NCBI GenBank assembly: GCA_963795835.1
Contig: CAWCJC010000003.1
Coordinates: forward strand, 1 to 64,000
Source of the DNA: JALYXI01 sp963795835
GTDB lineage: Bacteria > Acidobacteriota > Terriglobia > Bryobacterales > Bryobacteraceae
Length of the DNA stretch: 64,000 nt
Direction of reading: 5' to 3'
This document shows, in pieces, positions 1-7,635 of this stretch. Position numbers and translations under genes: made by a program. Under the pieces are notes generated by a model. It had not been told where the DNA came from and made no database searches. It saw only the letters and a program-made list of their open reading frames with translations. The first letter of the stretch is position 1. Each line of letters opens with the position of its first letter.

Positions 1-89
1 GCATAGGGAATTAAACGATTAAGGGGCCAATGTTCAATCTCTTTTGCGAGTGGCGGGGCAGGTCTTGCTTCCTGAACTGTTGAGCGCAT
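1..89 (-). CDS. ParB-like N-terminal domain protein, 5' end only
   Basis: Partial gene entering from the left edge; only the first 29 codons are in the window. The start ATG (87-89, read on minus) has an AAGGAG ribosome binding site 6 nt upstream (96-101) and a sigma70-like promoter at 123-151. The peptide contains IEHWPLNRLIPYA, which resembles the opening of ParB/Srx-type domains found on phage and plasmid DNA methyltransferases and ParB-like nucleases (typically an I-x-x-W/L-P-x-x-x-L-x-P-Y-A-x-N-x-R-x-H pattern). Which enzyme follows cannot be told, since the rest lies outside. The family is common on prophages and integrated elements, so this end may mark such an element. The start is well supported; the family call is tentative. 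Confidence 0.5.
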   Translation of the reverse strand, partial: MRSTVQEARPAPPLAKEIEHWPLNRLIPY

Positions 90-95
90 GGAGAA

Positions 96-151
96 CTCCT
101 TAAAGTTCTTGTGCTCAGTTCCTGAATAGCACTACTATACTCAGTCGTCAA
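96..151 (-). promoter_or_regulatory. Promoter and RBS of the left-edge ParB-like gene
   Basis: Read on the minus strand there is a TTGACG -35 element (146-151), a 17-nt spacer and a TATTCA -10 element (123-128), then an AAGGAG ribosome binding site (96-101) six bases before the ATG. Spacing and order fit a housekeeping sigma70 promoter. Seen in sequence; activity is inferred. Confidence 0.5.
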
Positions 152-660
152 CAGACAAATGCGTTACGTCGAAGCTGATGTTTGGGAAGCTTCTAAGAAC
201 GGGCGGTACGCAGTAGAAGGCGTACATCCCATAAAGTTCAAGTTGCCAATAAACGGGATGCCGCCCAACCGCTTTGCGCCGGCAACAGGCCAGCATTCAC
301 CTGGGGGCAGCAAACCATTCTGAGCCGCTCGCTCGTTCAACTCACCCCAATCAATTTGTCGGGCTCGCTGCGGCAAACCCCGGGCGGTTAGCCATGGCGC
401 TCTCTATCGCCTGTTGGATGGCTTGGGCGGTGATCAACATGTATTTCGAACCCGGATCGTCCTAAGGCAGCAGATCAAAATCTCATTCCAAGTTGCTCAA
501 CCGCTTGTCGCGATTTTCCCGTATAGGCGGAGCCCGATGTTGGTGCCGTACTTGCTCACCTCAATGCCGAAAGACGCCGCGCACATTTCACTTGACGGAT
601 CCGAAACGTCTTAAGAAATACGCCAACAGCGAGGTTGTGTCGATTCTTAAACCAATCAGG
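152..660. other. Stretch without a convincing gene
   Basis: Only short, mutually overlapping reading frames occur here. Two minus-strand ones (351-440, 29 residues; 164-376, 70 residues) lie upstream of the ParB-like gene and read in the same direction, but neither has a recognisable family or strong RBS. They could be remnants of the element the ParB-like gene belongs to. The last bases carry the AGGAG ribosome binding site of the bactofilin gene. Confidence 0.4.
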
Positions 661-671
661 AGAGCACTTCT

Positions 672-1031
672 ATGGCAGACCAGTATGCGGCTGTGATCGG
701 GCAGGGAATGATAATCAAAGGGAGTATCTTCAGCAAACAGGACTTGATTCTGAACGGCGAGATCGAGGGCGTTCTCAACCTGGAAAATTGCCGGCTTACG
801 GTCGGACGTACTGGGAAAGTCACCGCTAATGCGAAGGCGCGCGAGGTGGATATTAGCGGTGAGCTTATAGGCGACGTTGATTCCACGGACAAGATTTCTA
901 TCCGCACCGGGGGAAAATTGGTGGGCGACATCCGGACAGCCGGAATCGTGATTGAGGATGGGGCCCACTTCAAAGGAGGTGTGGACATCGTCACTCAACT
1001 TGCGCCGGCTAAGCTGGCAGATGAGGCATGA
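672..1031 (+). CDS. Bactofilin, polymer-forming cytoskeletal protein
   Basis: 119 residues, the usual size of a minimal bactofilin. The core (about residues 10-105) is a run of short alternating beta-strand repeats (G-x-I-x-G-x-V-type), for example GEIEGVLNLENCRL and ISGELIGDVDSTDKI, as expected for the DUF583 right-handed beta-helix that polymerises without nucleotide. Bactofilins form membrane-associated filaments that position cell-wall enzymes and influence shape or polarity. The start is chosen for the AGGAG site at about 659-663. The gene overlaps the downstream pseudokinase/SPOR gene by 4 nt (ATGA), so the two are almost certainly co-translated. The bactofilin call is firm; the specific cellular role is inferred. 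Confidence 0.88.
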   Translation: MADQYAAVIGQGMIIKGSIFSKQDLILNGEIEGVLNLENCRLTVGRTGKVTANAKAREVDISGELIGDVDSTDKISIRTGGKLVGDIRTAGIVIEDGAHFKGGVDIVTQLAPAKLADEA

Positions 1032-2278
1032 AAATGGAACGACCTATCACTTACGAGGGTCGCGCTCTGAAGGGCGTTGGCGAGCTAGGTAAGTTGTTAG
1101 ATGAGAGCACAGGACGAGCTCTCTACGAGCTGGACATGGAAGGGTCCGACCAGCCAAGTCTGATCGAGATCCGGCGCGCCGATAGGGCAGATTCGGAAGC
1201 ACGGCTGCTCCATTGGCGCGAGTTGACCAAATTAAAGCACCTGAACCTTCTGCAAAACCTCACCTGTGGTGAATCGATCCTGGACGGCGTTCCGGTGGTT
1301 TACGTGGTGAGCGAATATGCCGAAGAGTCGCTTGCCGGTGTTCTCAGGGAGCGTGCTCTTTCCGAACAGGAGGCGCGCGAAATGTTGCAGCCAGTGCTGA
1401 GCGTGTTGGCCTATCTGCATAACAAAGGATACACGCACTCGGCATTGGTGCCGGAACAGATTTTCGCAGTCGGCAACACGCTGAAGGTGGGGAGCGCCGG
1501 TGTGCAACGCAGCGATGCGAAAGGCACTCGCGACGACATGCGCGCTGTCGGTGTTCTGCTGGTGCAAGCTCTCACGCGTAAGAGTCCTGAGATGGAGGAG
1601 ATCTCCTCACCTTACATCCTCCGAGAAGCTTCTGAGCCTTTGAGCGGCATCGTGCGTCACTGCTTGGAGACTGACCCTGCCAAGCGCTGGACTGCGGAAC
1701 AAGCTCTAGCTTATCTCTTAGATGGCGAGAACGCGCTCCATCAACCTACTCCGCATGCGGACCTGTTAGGCATTCCGAAGCGCCCGGCTCTTCTTGCGAG
1801 TATTCGCCCCGGGAATTGGATTTATGGCGTGGCAGCAGCAGCCTTTCTGATAGTCATCGCGGGGGTCGGACTGACCGGCCGAAAGAAGGCCACACCGAAA
1901 CCGATTCCTGTGGTTGCCGTCACACCAAATCCAGCCGTTCCGGATTCAGTCACACGGATCTTACCAGCGGCAAGCGGGCCCGCACATCGCTCCAAAGCTG
2001 TCGTACCGCCTCAGCCTACGATCCGTAGTTCCCGTAATGAAGGGTGGGCTGTAATCGTTGCCAGCTACGGGGCCCGTGGGGCGGCGGAGAAGCGGGCCCG
2101 CGATTTCGGCAGCAAATGGCCAAGGTTTCACGTCGAGATCTTCCAACCGCCGTCGCAACGAACGCGGCACTTGGTTGTTATCGGGAGAAATCTTTCTGAG
2201 AGTAAGGCAGAAGCGTTGCGAAAGCGCGCCCGTGCTTCGGGACTGCCCCGGGACACCTACATCAAACGGTTCGACTAA
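1028..2278 (+). CDS. Membrane pseudokinase with C-terminal SPOR domain
   Basis: 416 residues. Residues ~10-233 have the layout of a Ser/Thr protein kinase (C-lobe helices and a late DPAKRWTAEQAL segment typical of subdomain XI), but catalytic motifs are lost: the HRDLKPxN loop reads HSALVPEQI (137-145), so Asp, Lys and Asn are all replaced, and the DFG position reads GSAG (155-158). The beta3 lysine is not evident either. A single transmembrane helix (264-283) is followed by a Pro-rich linker and a SPOR-like domain (about 338-416, starting GWAVIVASYG), a fold that binds denuded glycan strands at division sites. Predicted topology is cytoplasmic pseudokinase and periplasmic SPOR. It is translationally coupled to the bactofilin, suggesting a scaffold joining cytoskeleton and septal wall. 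Domain assignment is by eye; function is inferred. Confidence 0.75.
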   Translation: MKMERPITYEGRALKGVGELGKLLDESTGRALYELDMEGSDQPSLIEIRRADRADSEARLLHWRELTKLKHLNLLQNLTCGESILDGVPVVYVVSEYAEESLAGVLRERALSEQEAREMLQPVLSVLAYLHNKGYTHSALVPEQIFAVGNTLKVGSAGVQRSDAKGTRDDMRAVGVLLVQALTRKSPEMEEISSPYILREASEPLSGIVRHCLETDPAKRWTAEQALAYLLDGENALHQPTPHADLLGIPKRPALLASIRPGNWIYGVAAAAFLIVIAGVGLTGRKKATPKPIPVVAVTPNPAVPDSVTRILPAASGPAHRSKAVVPPQPTIRSSRNEGWAVIVASYGARGAAEKRARDFGSKWPRFHVEIFQPPSQRTRHLVVIGRNLSESKAEALRKRARASGLPRDTYIKRFD

Positions 2279-2669
2279 GACCAACTCAGGCGCTGTCTCA
2301 AGGCAAATTCGGGTGCTGCTGAGCCATTTAAGGTTTTGCGTTGATCGCGTGTCAGCGCTTCAACCTCTAAAGAGCTATCCAGAATCCTAATAAGGATCGG
2401 TTTGTACGTTCTTCCAAGCGATGCATCCAGCCGCTATTGCAGCTTCTACATATTCGTCGCTTGAGTTGTGAAGTTATTCAGCGTGACATTCGTGCGCACC
2501 CGCTCGGCGGTGCCGTCAGCCGTTGATTGGAACAAACCTAATGCCACCTTTCGCGTCGGGCAGGGGAGTCGGGTCTCCAGGGCCGCACTCCGAATCCAGG
2601 GTCCAATCTAGTTTGCCGTCTGAAGATCTCGCTGGCGCTCTAGCTTCCAAGTTCAGCCGTTTTTGTTAC
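2279..2669. other. Non-coding or decayed stretch before the comM remnant
   Basis: No reading frame here looks like a gene. The frame that continues into the comM fragment is open from 2523 but its first ~49 codons show no resemblance to ComM, so the break between unrelated DNA and comM homology falls close to 2670. Confidence 0.45.
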
Positions 2670-3143
2670 ATGAATCCCTGCCCGTGTGGCTATTACTCTG
2701 ACCCTACGCGCGAGTGCCGGTGCACGCCCGCCACCATCCAGCGCTATCTCGGCAAGATCAGCGGCCCGCTTCTGGACCGCATCGACATTCATATCGAAGT
2801 CCCCGCCGTGCCTTATAAAGAGCTGCGTGGCGACGCCGTTACCGAAACTTCCGCCCAGATTCGAGAACGCGTGCAGGCAGCCCGCGCCGTTCAGCAGGAC
2901 CGCGGCTTCTATAACGCGCAAATGCCTTCCCGCCGGATCCGTACCGAATGCGCCCTGGACGCAGCGGGTGAACGAACTCTCGAATTGGCGGTCCGCAAGA
3001 TGAGCCTCTCAGCCCGGGCCCACGACCGGATCCTCAAGGTCTCCCGAACCATCGCAGACCTTGACCAGTCCACGATTGTCTCCGCAAAACATATTGCCGA
3101 AGCAGTGCAGTACCGCAGTTTAGACCGGAGCTACTGGACATGA
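2670..3143 (+). pseudogene. comM: 5'-truncated comM/YifB (Mg-chelatase-like AAA ATPase) remnant
   Basis: The reading frame matches only the C-terminal third of ComM/YifB, a ~500-residue AAA+ helicase involved in natural transformation. It begins abruptly at the MNPCPCGYY segment, then shows the Cys-rich CRCTPATIQRY, the LLDRIDIHIEVP motif and the C-terminal helical domain ending near RSLDRSYW. The Walker A and B region and the N-terminal Lon-like domain are absent; the preceding DNA is unrelated. The junction near 2670 implies a deletion or recombination event rather than a frameshift. A short protein could still be made from the upstream open frame (2523), but it would have no ATPase site. 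Confidence 0.8.
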
Positions 3144-3148
3144 CAAAA

Positions 3149-3634
3149 CTATCTTCTTCTGCCCCGACTCCCTTTAGCGGCTTTGTTGCTTCGCTGCTGC
3201 GGAGCTGTCTTGTTTTTCGTGGCTGGTTGGGCGTTTGTCGGCTCTTTGATTTTCACAGCGGACTCAGCAGCCTTTGCCGCAGCCTCCGCGGAGTTCGCAG
3301 CTTTTGTAGCAGCTTCCGCCGCCGCTTTGCTTTGCTGGACGGATTGCTTTACCTCATTAAGCTGGAGGGCGATCAACACTACGCCAAGAAACGAAGCGCC
3401 CGCAAAGATCAAACTGGCGATTGGCAGCCAAATGCGCCCTTTACTCGTCTCCACTGGGCTTGGCCCAGCAACCGGCAGCACCGGGTTTTTGTATTGGCTT
3501 GAGAAGAGTGGTGGTCTCGGTTGGCTCTCCTCAATTCCTGAGCGCGACGGCACTTCAGTAGCCGTACCCGCGGTTTCCCCTTCCCCACTTAGGAAACGAT
3601 GGGCTGGATCTGACGGCGGCCTAAATTTCGACAT
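3149..3634 (-). CDS. Small membrane protein with Ala-rich coiled coil, unknown function
   Basis: 161 residues. A CTGGAG ribosome binding site lies 7 nt before the ATG. Residues 1-65 are Pro/Ser-rich and probably disordered, ~66-90 form one hydrophobic helix (LPIASLIFAGASFLGVVLIAL), ~91-128 an Ala/Lys/Glu heptad-like coiled coil, and the tail is strongly basic (GSRGRRR). No family is recognised. Its end is 5 bp from the end of the convergent comM remnant. The opposite strand is also open over much of this span because of the Ala-rich codons; the minus frame is preferred for its RBS and coherent membrane/coiled-coil architecture. Confidence 0.6.
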   Translation of the reverse strand: MSKFRPPSDPAHRFLSGEGETAGTATEVPSRSGIEESQPRPPLFSSQYKNPVLPVAGPSPVETSKGRIWLPIASLIFAGASFLGVVLIALQLNEVKQSVQQSKAAAEAATKAANSAEAAAKAAESAVKIKEPTNAQPATKNKTAPQQRSNKAAKGSRGRRR

Positions 3635-3716
3635 GACTTAACTCCAGGTGACCAGTTGCAAGTCTATAGAATATGCGAAAAGTGTCAATGTCAAATCCCT
3701 CAATGAGGAAGGTGAA

Positions 3717-4811
3717 ATGTTCTCGCGCCGATTAGCCTGGGAAGCGCAGCCGAACGCAATCAGCTTGCTTCTCTCGCGCAAGCAGCGCATTCTCGACCTC
3801 ACCGAATCCAATCCCACCCGCGCCGGCATCTCCTATCCCGAGGCCGAAATTCTCGATGCGTTTCACGCTCCCGCAATCCTCAAGTACGACCCTGAATCTG
3901 CCGGTCTCCTTGAAGCGCGCCTCCAAATCGCAACCGAGTTCTCTCTCGACCCAGCCGAACTCATCCTGACCAGCAGCACCAGCGAGGCCTACTCCTGGAT
4001 CTTCAAGCTGCTCTGCGATCCGGGCGACGAAGTCTTGGTTCCCCGGCCCTCCTATCCCCTCTTCGACTATCTCGCCGCGCTCGAAGACGTCACGGTCGCC
4101 CCTTACCCGCTGGTGTATCACGGTGCGTGGTCTATCGATCTCGATACGCTGCGCGGCAGCATCACTCCCCGCACCCGCGCCATCGTTGTCGTGAACCCGA
4201 ACAATCCTACTGGCTCTTACATCAGCCCGGAGGAACTTGGCGCTCTAAGCGATCTCTGCCGCGAACACCATCTCGCTCTGATCTCAGATGAAGTCTTCGC
4301 GCCGTATTCCTTCGACTCGAACCGCGTCTTCACGCCCATCGCTTCCGCCACCGATGTGACGGCCTTCAGTCTGAACGGCCTCTCAAAGCTGATCGGCATG
4401 CCGCAGATGAAGCTCGCCTGGATTCAGACCAACAACCCCGAGGCGCACCGCCGCCTGGAACTGATCGCGGATACGTATCTCTCGGTTGGCACTCCGGTGC
4501 AATGTGCGCTGCCTGCCCTGCTCCGCGCCCGCCGCCCAGTGCAAAGCCAGATTCGCGAACGCCTCGCCCGCAACCTCGCCGAACTCCAGCGTAACTTCCG
4601 GCCGCGCACCATCGAAGGCGGATGGTATGCCGTGCTTCAGGTCCCGCGCACTCTGACGGAAGAACAGTGGGTTCTCCGGTTGCTCGAAGATCACGATGTC
4701 TTAGTCCAGCCGGGTTACTTCTACGACTTCCCCTCGGAAGCCTTCCTTATCCTCAGTCTGCTGACACCGGCGGAAACGTTTCGAGCCGGGTTGGAGCATC
4801 TTCCGCGATGA
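3717..4811 (+). CDS. Pyridoxal-phosphate aminotransferase, class I/II
   Basis: About 364 residues from the ATG at 3717, which has a GAGGAAGG site just upstream; an in-frame start at 3648 lacks one. Fold-type I features are clear: TSSTSEAYSWIFKLL (cofactor-phosphate region), VVNPNNPTGSYIS, LISDEVFAPY and LNGLSKLIGMPQMKLAW, where the Lys of LSK is the expected Schiff-base lysine. This group includes aspartate, alanine and aromatic aminotransferases; the substrate cannot be told from sequence. The 3' end overlaps the end of the convergent nitroreductase gene by 59 bp. Confidence 0.88.
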   Translation: MFSRRLAWEAQPNAISLLLSRKQRILDLTESNPTRAGISYPEAEILDAFHAPAILKYDPESAGLLEARLQIATEFSLDPAELILTSSTSEAYSWIFKLLCDPGDEVLVPRPSYPLFDYLAALEDVTVAPYPLVYHGAWSIDLDTLRGSITPRTRAIVVVNPNNPTGSYISPEELGALSDLCREHHLALISDEVFAPYSFDSNRVFTPIASATDVTAFSLNGLSKLIGMPQMKLAWIQTNNPEAHRRLELIADTYLSVGTPVQCALPALLRARRPVQSQIRERLARNLAELQRNFRPRTIEGGWYAVLQVPRTLTEEQWVLRLLEDHDVLVQPGYFYDFPSEAFLILSLLTPAETFRAGLEHLPR

Positions 4812-5454
4812 CCACCATGACTTCATCTAGAGACTTCTTGGAAATCTCAGGCACCATCGCCCCCGCCGCCGGATATCCCACAGGCAGAACGATCATGGCC
4901 CGCTCATTGGCAGGCCTCCCCAGGATCTCTCGCAGGAAGTTCATCGGGCTAGGCGTATGCGTCAACGTGGCCAACCCACTCACATGCAACGCCGTCATTA
5001 GCATCCCCGCCGCGATCCCCACGGACTCATTCACGTAGTAGTGCTTGATCTTGCGCCCGTCCTCCGCCAGCCCGTAATCCTGGCGAAACACCACAATCAC
5101 GTAAGGCGCGGTCTCGAGAAACTCCTTGTGCCAATCTGTCTCGAAAGGTGCGACCGCTTCCAGGTACTCCGGAGGAAACCGGTGCTCATAGTTCTCCCGC
5201 TCCTCCTTCTCCGCGGCTTCCCGAATGCGGCGCTTCACTTCCGGATTCGAAACCACCACGAATCGCCACGGCTGCTGATTCGCTCCCGAAGGCGCGGTAG
5301 CCGCCACCTGAATCGCATTGTGAATCAATTCAAACGGAACGGGCTCATCGCTGAAATCGCGAACCGTCCGCCGTTCGCGCATCCGGTTCAGAAAGGCAAC
5401 ACTCTCGCTGCGCTGCTCTTCGAGAGACAACCTTCTGAACCGATAAGGAATCAC
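4753..5454 (-). CDS. Nitroreductase-family FMN oxidoreductase
   Basis: 233 residues. RRTVRDFSDEPVP near residues 29-41 is the FMN-binding R-x-S/T-x-R-x-F start of the family, followed by APSGANQQPWRFVVV and, later, VGIAAGMLMTALHVSGLATL and PVGYPAAG. These match NAD(P)H:flavin/nitro-reductases of the BluB/iodotyrosine deiodinase-like subgroup. The start is 3 bp from the stop of the upstream permease-amidohydrolase gene, so it is the last gene of the ABC operon (7632-8558, 5458-7635, 4753-5454). A role for the enzyme with the exporter is possible but unproven. Confidence 0.85.
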   Translation of the reverse strand: MIPYRFRRLSLEEQRSESVAFLNRMRERRTVRDFSDEPVPFELIHNAIQVAATAPSGANQQPWRFVVVSNPEVKRRIREAAEKEERENYEHRFPPEYLEAVAPFETDWHKEFLETAPYVIVVFRQDYGLAEDGRKIKHYYVNESVGIAAGMLMTALHVSGLATLTHTPSPMNFLREILGRPANERAMIVLPVGYPAAGAMVPEISKKSLDEVMVVIAEDAPTRLETFPPVSAD

Positions 5455-5457
5455 GTC

Positions 5458-7635
5458 TTATTGTTGATCGAAAAGTTCGCTCCGGTCGACGCGTTCCCCC
5501 TTGAACATTACCGATGAGATGGATTCCATCGCGCGAATGTCCCGGAGCGGGTTGCCATCCACGAGCACCAGATTCGCTTCCAGGCCTTTCCGGATCATCC
5601 CCATGCGCTGATCGACGCGTAGGAACCGGGCCGCGTTTGCCGTCGCGGCTTGCAGCGCAACGGCGGGCGGCAGCCCCGCTTCCACCCAAAGCTCCATCTC
5701 GCGCTGAACTGTTGGACCATGGAACACCAGCGGATTCCCGGCGTCGGACCCAGTAACCAGCATCACGCCGGCCTTGTATGCCGCCATCAGGTTGGCTTTC
5801 CCCATTTCGAGATCCGCTGCGAAGGCGCCCGGGGCCGGAGATGACGCGAGAAACTTGCGCGTGCCTGCCAGCATGGCCTTTGTCGAGGTTTGTTGCACTA
5901 AGCTCCGCTCGAAAGTAGTCGCCTTGCGCTGCGACGCCAGCCCCACGCCTTCCATCACGCTCAGCGTTGGATCGAAGAAGGTCCCGGCCTTCTGCATCCG
6001 CGCGAAAAGCTCGGGCGAGATGCGGTCCCGCAGCGACCCGTGCTCAATCCCATTCGTCCCCACGTTCAAAGCGTCTTCCACATCTTTCGCCTCGCCTGTA
6101 TGGACCGTGATGGGCAGGTTAACGCGGCGGCTCTCCTCAGCAATCGCTTTGAGAATCCCAAGATCCAGCCGATTGAACGCGAAGCCGGGCAGCGAAACCT
6201 GCAGCACCGCCTTGATTCCATCCACGCCGTCCTTCTTCAGCGCATCTACCTGCCGCGCGGCTTCTTCGGCCGACTTCGGTTTCCGGACGAAGCTCGCCTC
6301 CGCGCTCGCCCGCATGTTCTCCGGCATTCCGCGAAAATACTCGGTGCCGTGTCCGCCTTCAGCTGTAAACAAGGGACCGCAAAGGAACAACTCGGCGCCA
6401 AGCCGCTCTCCCCGGTTCTCGATCCCGCGGACTTTGAGCGCAATCTCCTCCGGATCGCCCACGCTCTTCACCGCAGTAACGCCGCTATAGAGATACTGCG
6501 CCAGATTGCGTTCGAAGGTCTCGGGGCTGGGTGCCGCGGGTTGCTCCGGCATGCCGCCCGGCGCTACCAAGTGCACGTGAACGTCGATCAAGCCCGGCAG
6601 AATCGTTTTGCCCGAAGCCTCCACCTCCTCCGCATTCACCTTCTTTGCGTCGGGGCCGGCGCCCTCAAACACGTCTTCGATCTTCCCGTTTTTGACCAGC
6701 ACGGAGCCTGCTTCGATTACCTTGCCATCGCCCACGAAGATGCGCGCGTTCCGGTAAAGAATCGTGCGGCTCCGGCGCAACAGCCGCGTATCGGTCCGCG
6801 CCTTTCCCAGGTTGTCCTTGCTATAAGCCTGATAACCGCCCAAGAGGAAGAACGGCAGCAGCACCGCCAAGGCCCAAAGCTTCGACGAGTTCTTAATCCG
6901 TTCTTCTTTCTCCCATCGGAACAGTTTGTTCGAGAGGAACAGACCTACCGCCGCGGTCACAGTCAACGCCAGCACCGGCAGCCCGTTCTGAAGGATGGAT
7001 TCCTTCCGCAGCAGAATGCTTTGCAGGCCCGACACCAGATAAGTCGCCGGGATGAACTGGCACAGGCTCTGCAACCAGTTCGGAAATACCGAAATCGGGA
7101 AAGACGCGCCGCTCAGGAACAGCATGGCGAAATATGCGATCTGAACCAGAATCACGCTCTCCTGCATGGAGTTCACCACCGACGCGATAATCATCCCGAT
7201 AGACCGGAACGCCACGATCCCGAAAGCCACAAACAAGAAGATGGAAAGGAGGTGTTCCGGCACAGGCATGTGATAAATCCGGTTCGCCAGCGTGAGCATC
7301 AGGGCGATATAGGGCAGAAAAACGAGAAGTCCGCTTACATAAGAAGCCACAAGAAGCGGGAGCGGAGTGATCGGCGTTACACGGTAACGCTTCAAGATTC
7401 CCTGTTCACGCTCCTGCACGGCGCGCATTCCGACGCCGAACAGCCCGTTGCCGATCACGCCGATGGTCGCCACCATCGCCACCACCTGCAGGATGGCGCC
7501 GCCCTGCTCCGCCCGGAACGACTGGGCAAAAATGAAGAAGAAAATCAGCGGAAACACATAATTGAAAAACAGCGCGCTCCGGTTCCGCAGCAGCAGCTTC
7601 AGTTCAATCTTGATAAGTGCCAGATAGGTTTTCAT
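5458..7635 (-). CDS. ABC-2 permease fused to an extracytoplasmic amidohydrolase
   Basis: 725 residues in one uninterrupted frame. Residues 1-240 are an ABC-2 exporter permease with six hydrophobic segments (about 21-40, 48-72, 92-117, 129-153, 161-184, 214-238). An additional hydrophobic segment (253-270) follows, then an imidazolonepropionase-like amidohydrolase from ~291. Its metal ligands are all present: HVH at 353-355, then in order TVHTGE, GIEHGS and TGSDAG. With six permease helices ending in the cytoplasm, the seventh would place the hydrolase outside the membrane. The ATPase gene (7632-8558) overlaps the start by 4 nt, so this is its permease. The pairing suggests export of a substrate that is hydrolysed as it leaves, or a membrane-anchored hydrolase; both are inference. 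No signal of a sequence join is seen. Confidence 0.87.
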   Translation of the reverse strand: MKTYLALIKIELKLLLRNRSALFFNYVFPLIFFFIFAQSFRAEQGGAILQVVAMVATIGVIGNGLFGVGMRAVQEREQGILKRYRVTPITPLPLLVASYVSGLLVFLPYIALMLTLANRIYHMPVPEHLLSIFLFVAFGIVAFRSIGMIIASVVNSMQESVILVQIAYFAMLFLSGASFPISVFPNWLQSLCQFIPATYLVSGLQSILLRKESILQNGLPVLALTVTAAVGLFLSNKLFRWEKEERIKNSSKLWALAVLLPFFLLGGYQAYSKDNLGKARTDTRLLRRSRTILYRNARIFVGDGKVIEAGSVLVKNGKIEDVFEGAGPDAKKVNAEEVEASGKTILPGLIDVHVHLVAPGGMPEQPAAPSPETFERNLAQYLYSGVTAVKSVGDPEEIALKVRGIENRGERLGAELFLCGPLFTAEGGHGTEYFRGMPENMRASAEASFVRKPKSAEEAARQVDALKKDGVDGIKAVLQVSLPGFAFNRLDLGILKAIAEESRRVNLPITVHTGEAKDVEDALNVGTNGIEHGSLRDRISPELFARMQKAGTFFDPTLSVMEGVGLASQRKATTFERSLVQQTSTKAMLAGTRKFLASSPAPGAFAADLEMGKANLMAAYKAGVMLVTGSDAGNPLVFHGPTVQREMELWVEAGLPPAVALQAATANAARFLRVDQRMGMIRKGLEANLVLVDGNPLRDIRAMESISSVMFKGERVDRSELFDQQ

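Noticed and set aside
3183..3641. Plus-strand open frame overlapping the small membrane protein gene
   Set aside because: Lacks an RBS and consists of the complement of the Ala/Lys-rich coiled coil; the minus frame has an RBS, one clear transmembrane helix and a coherent layout.
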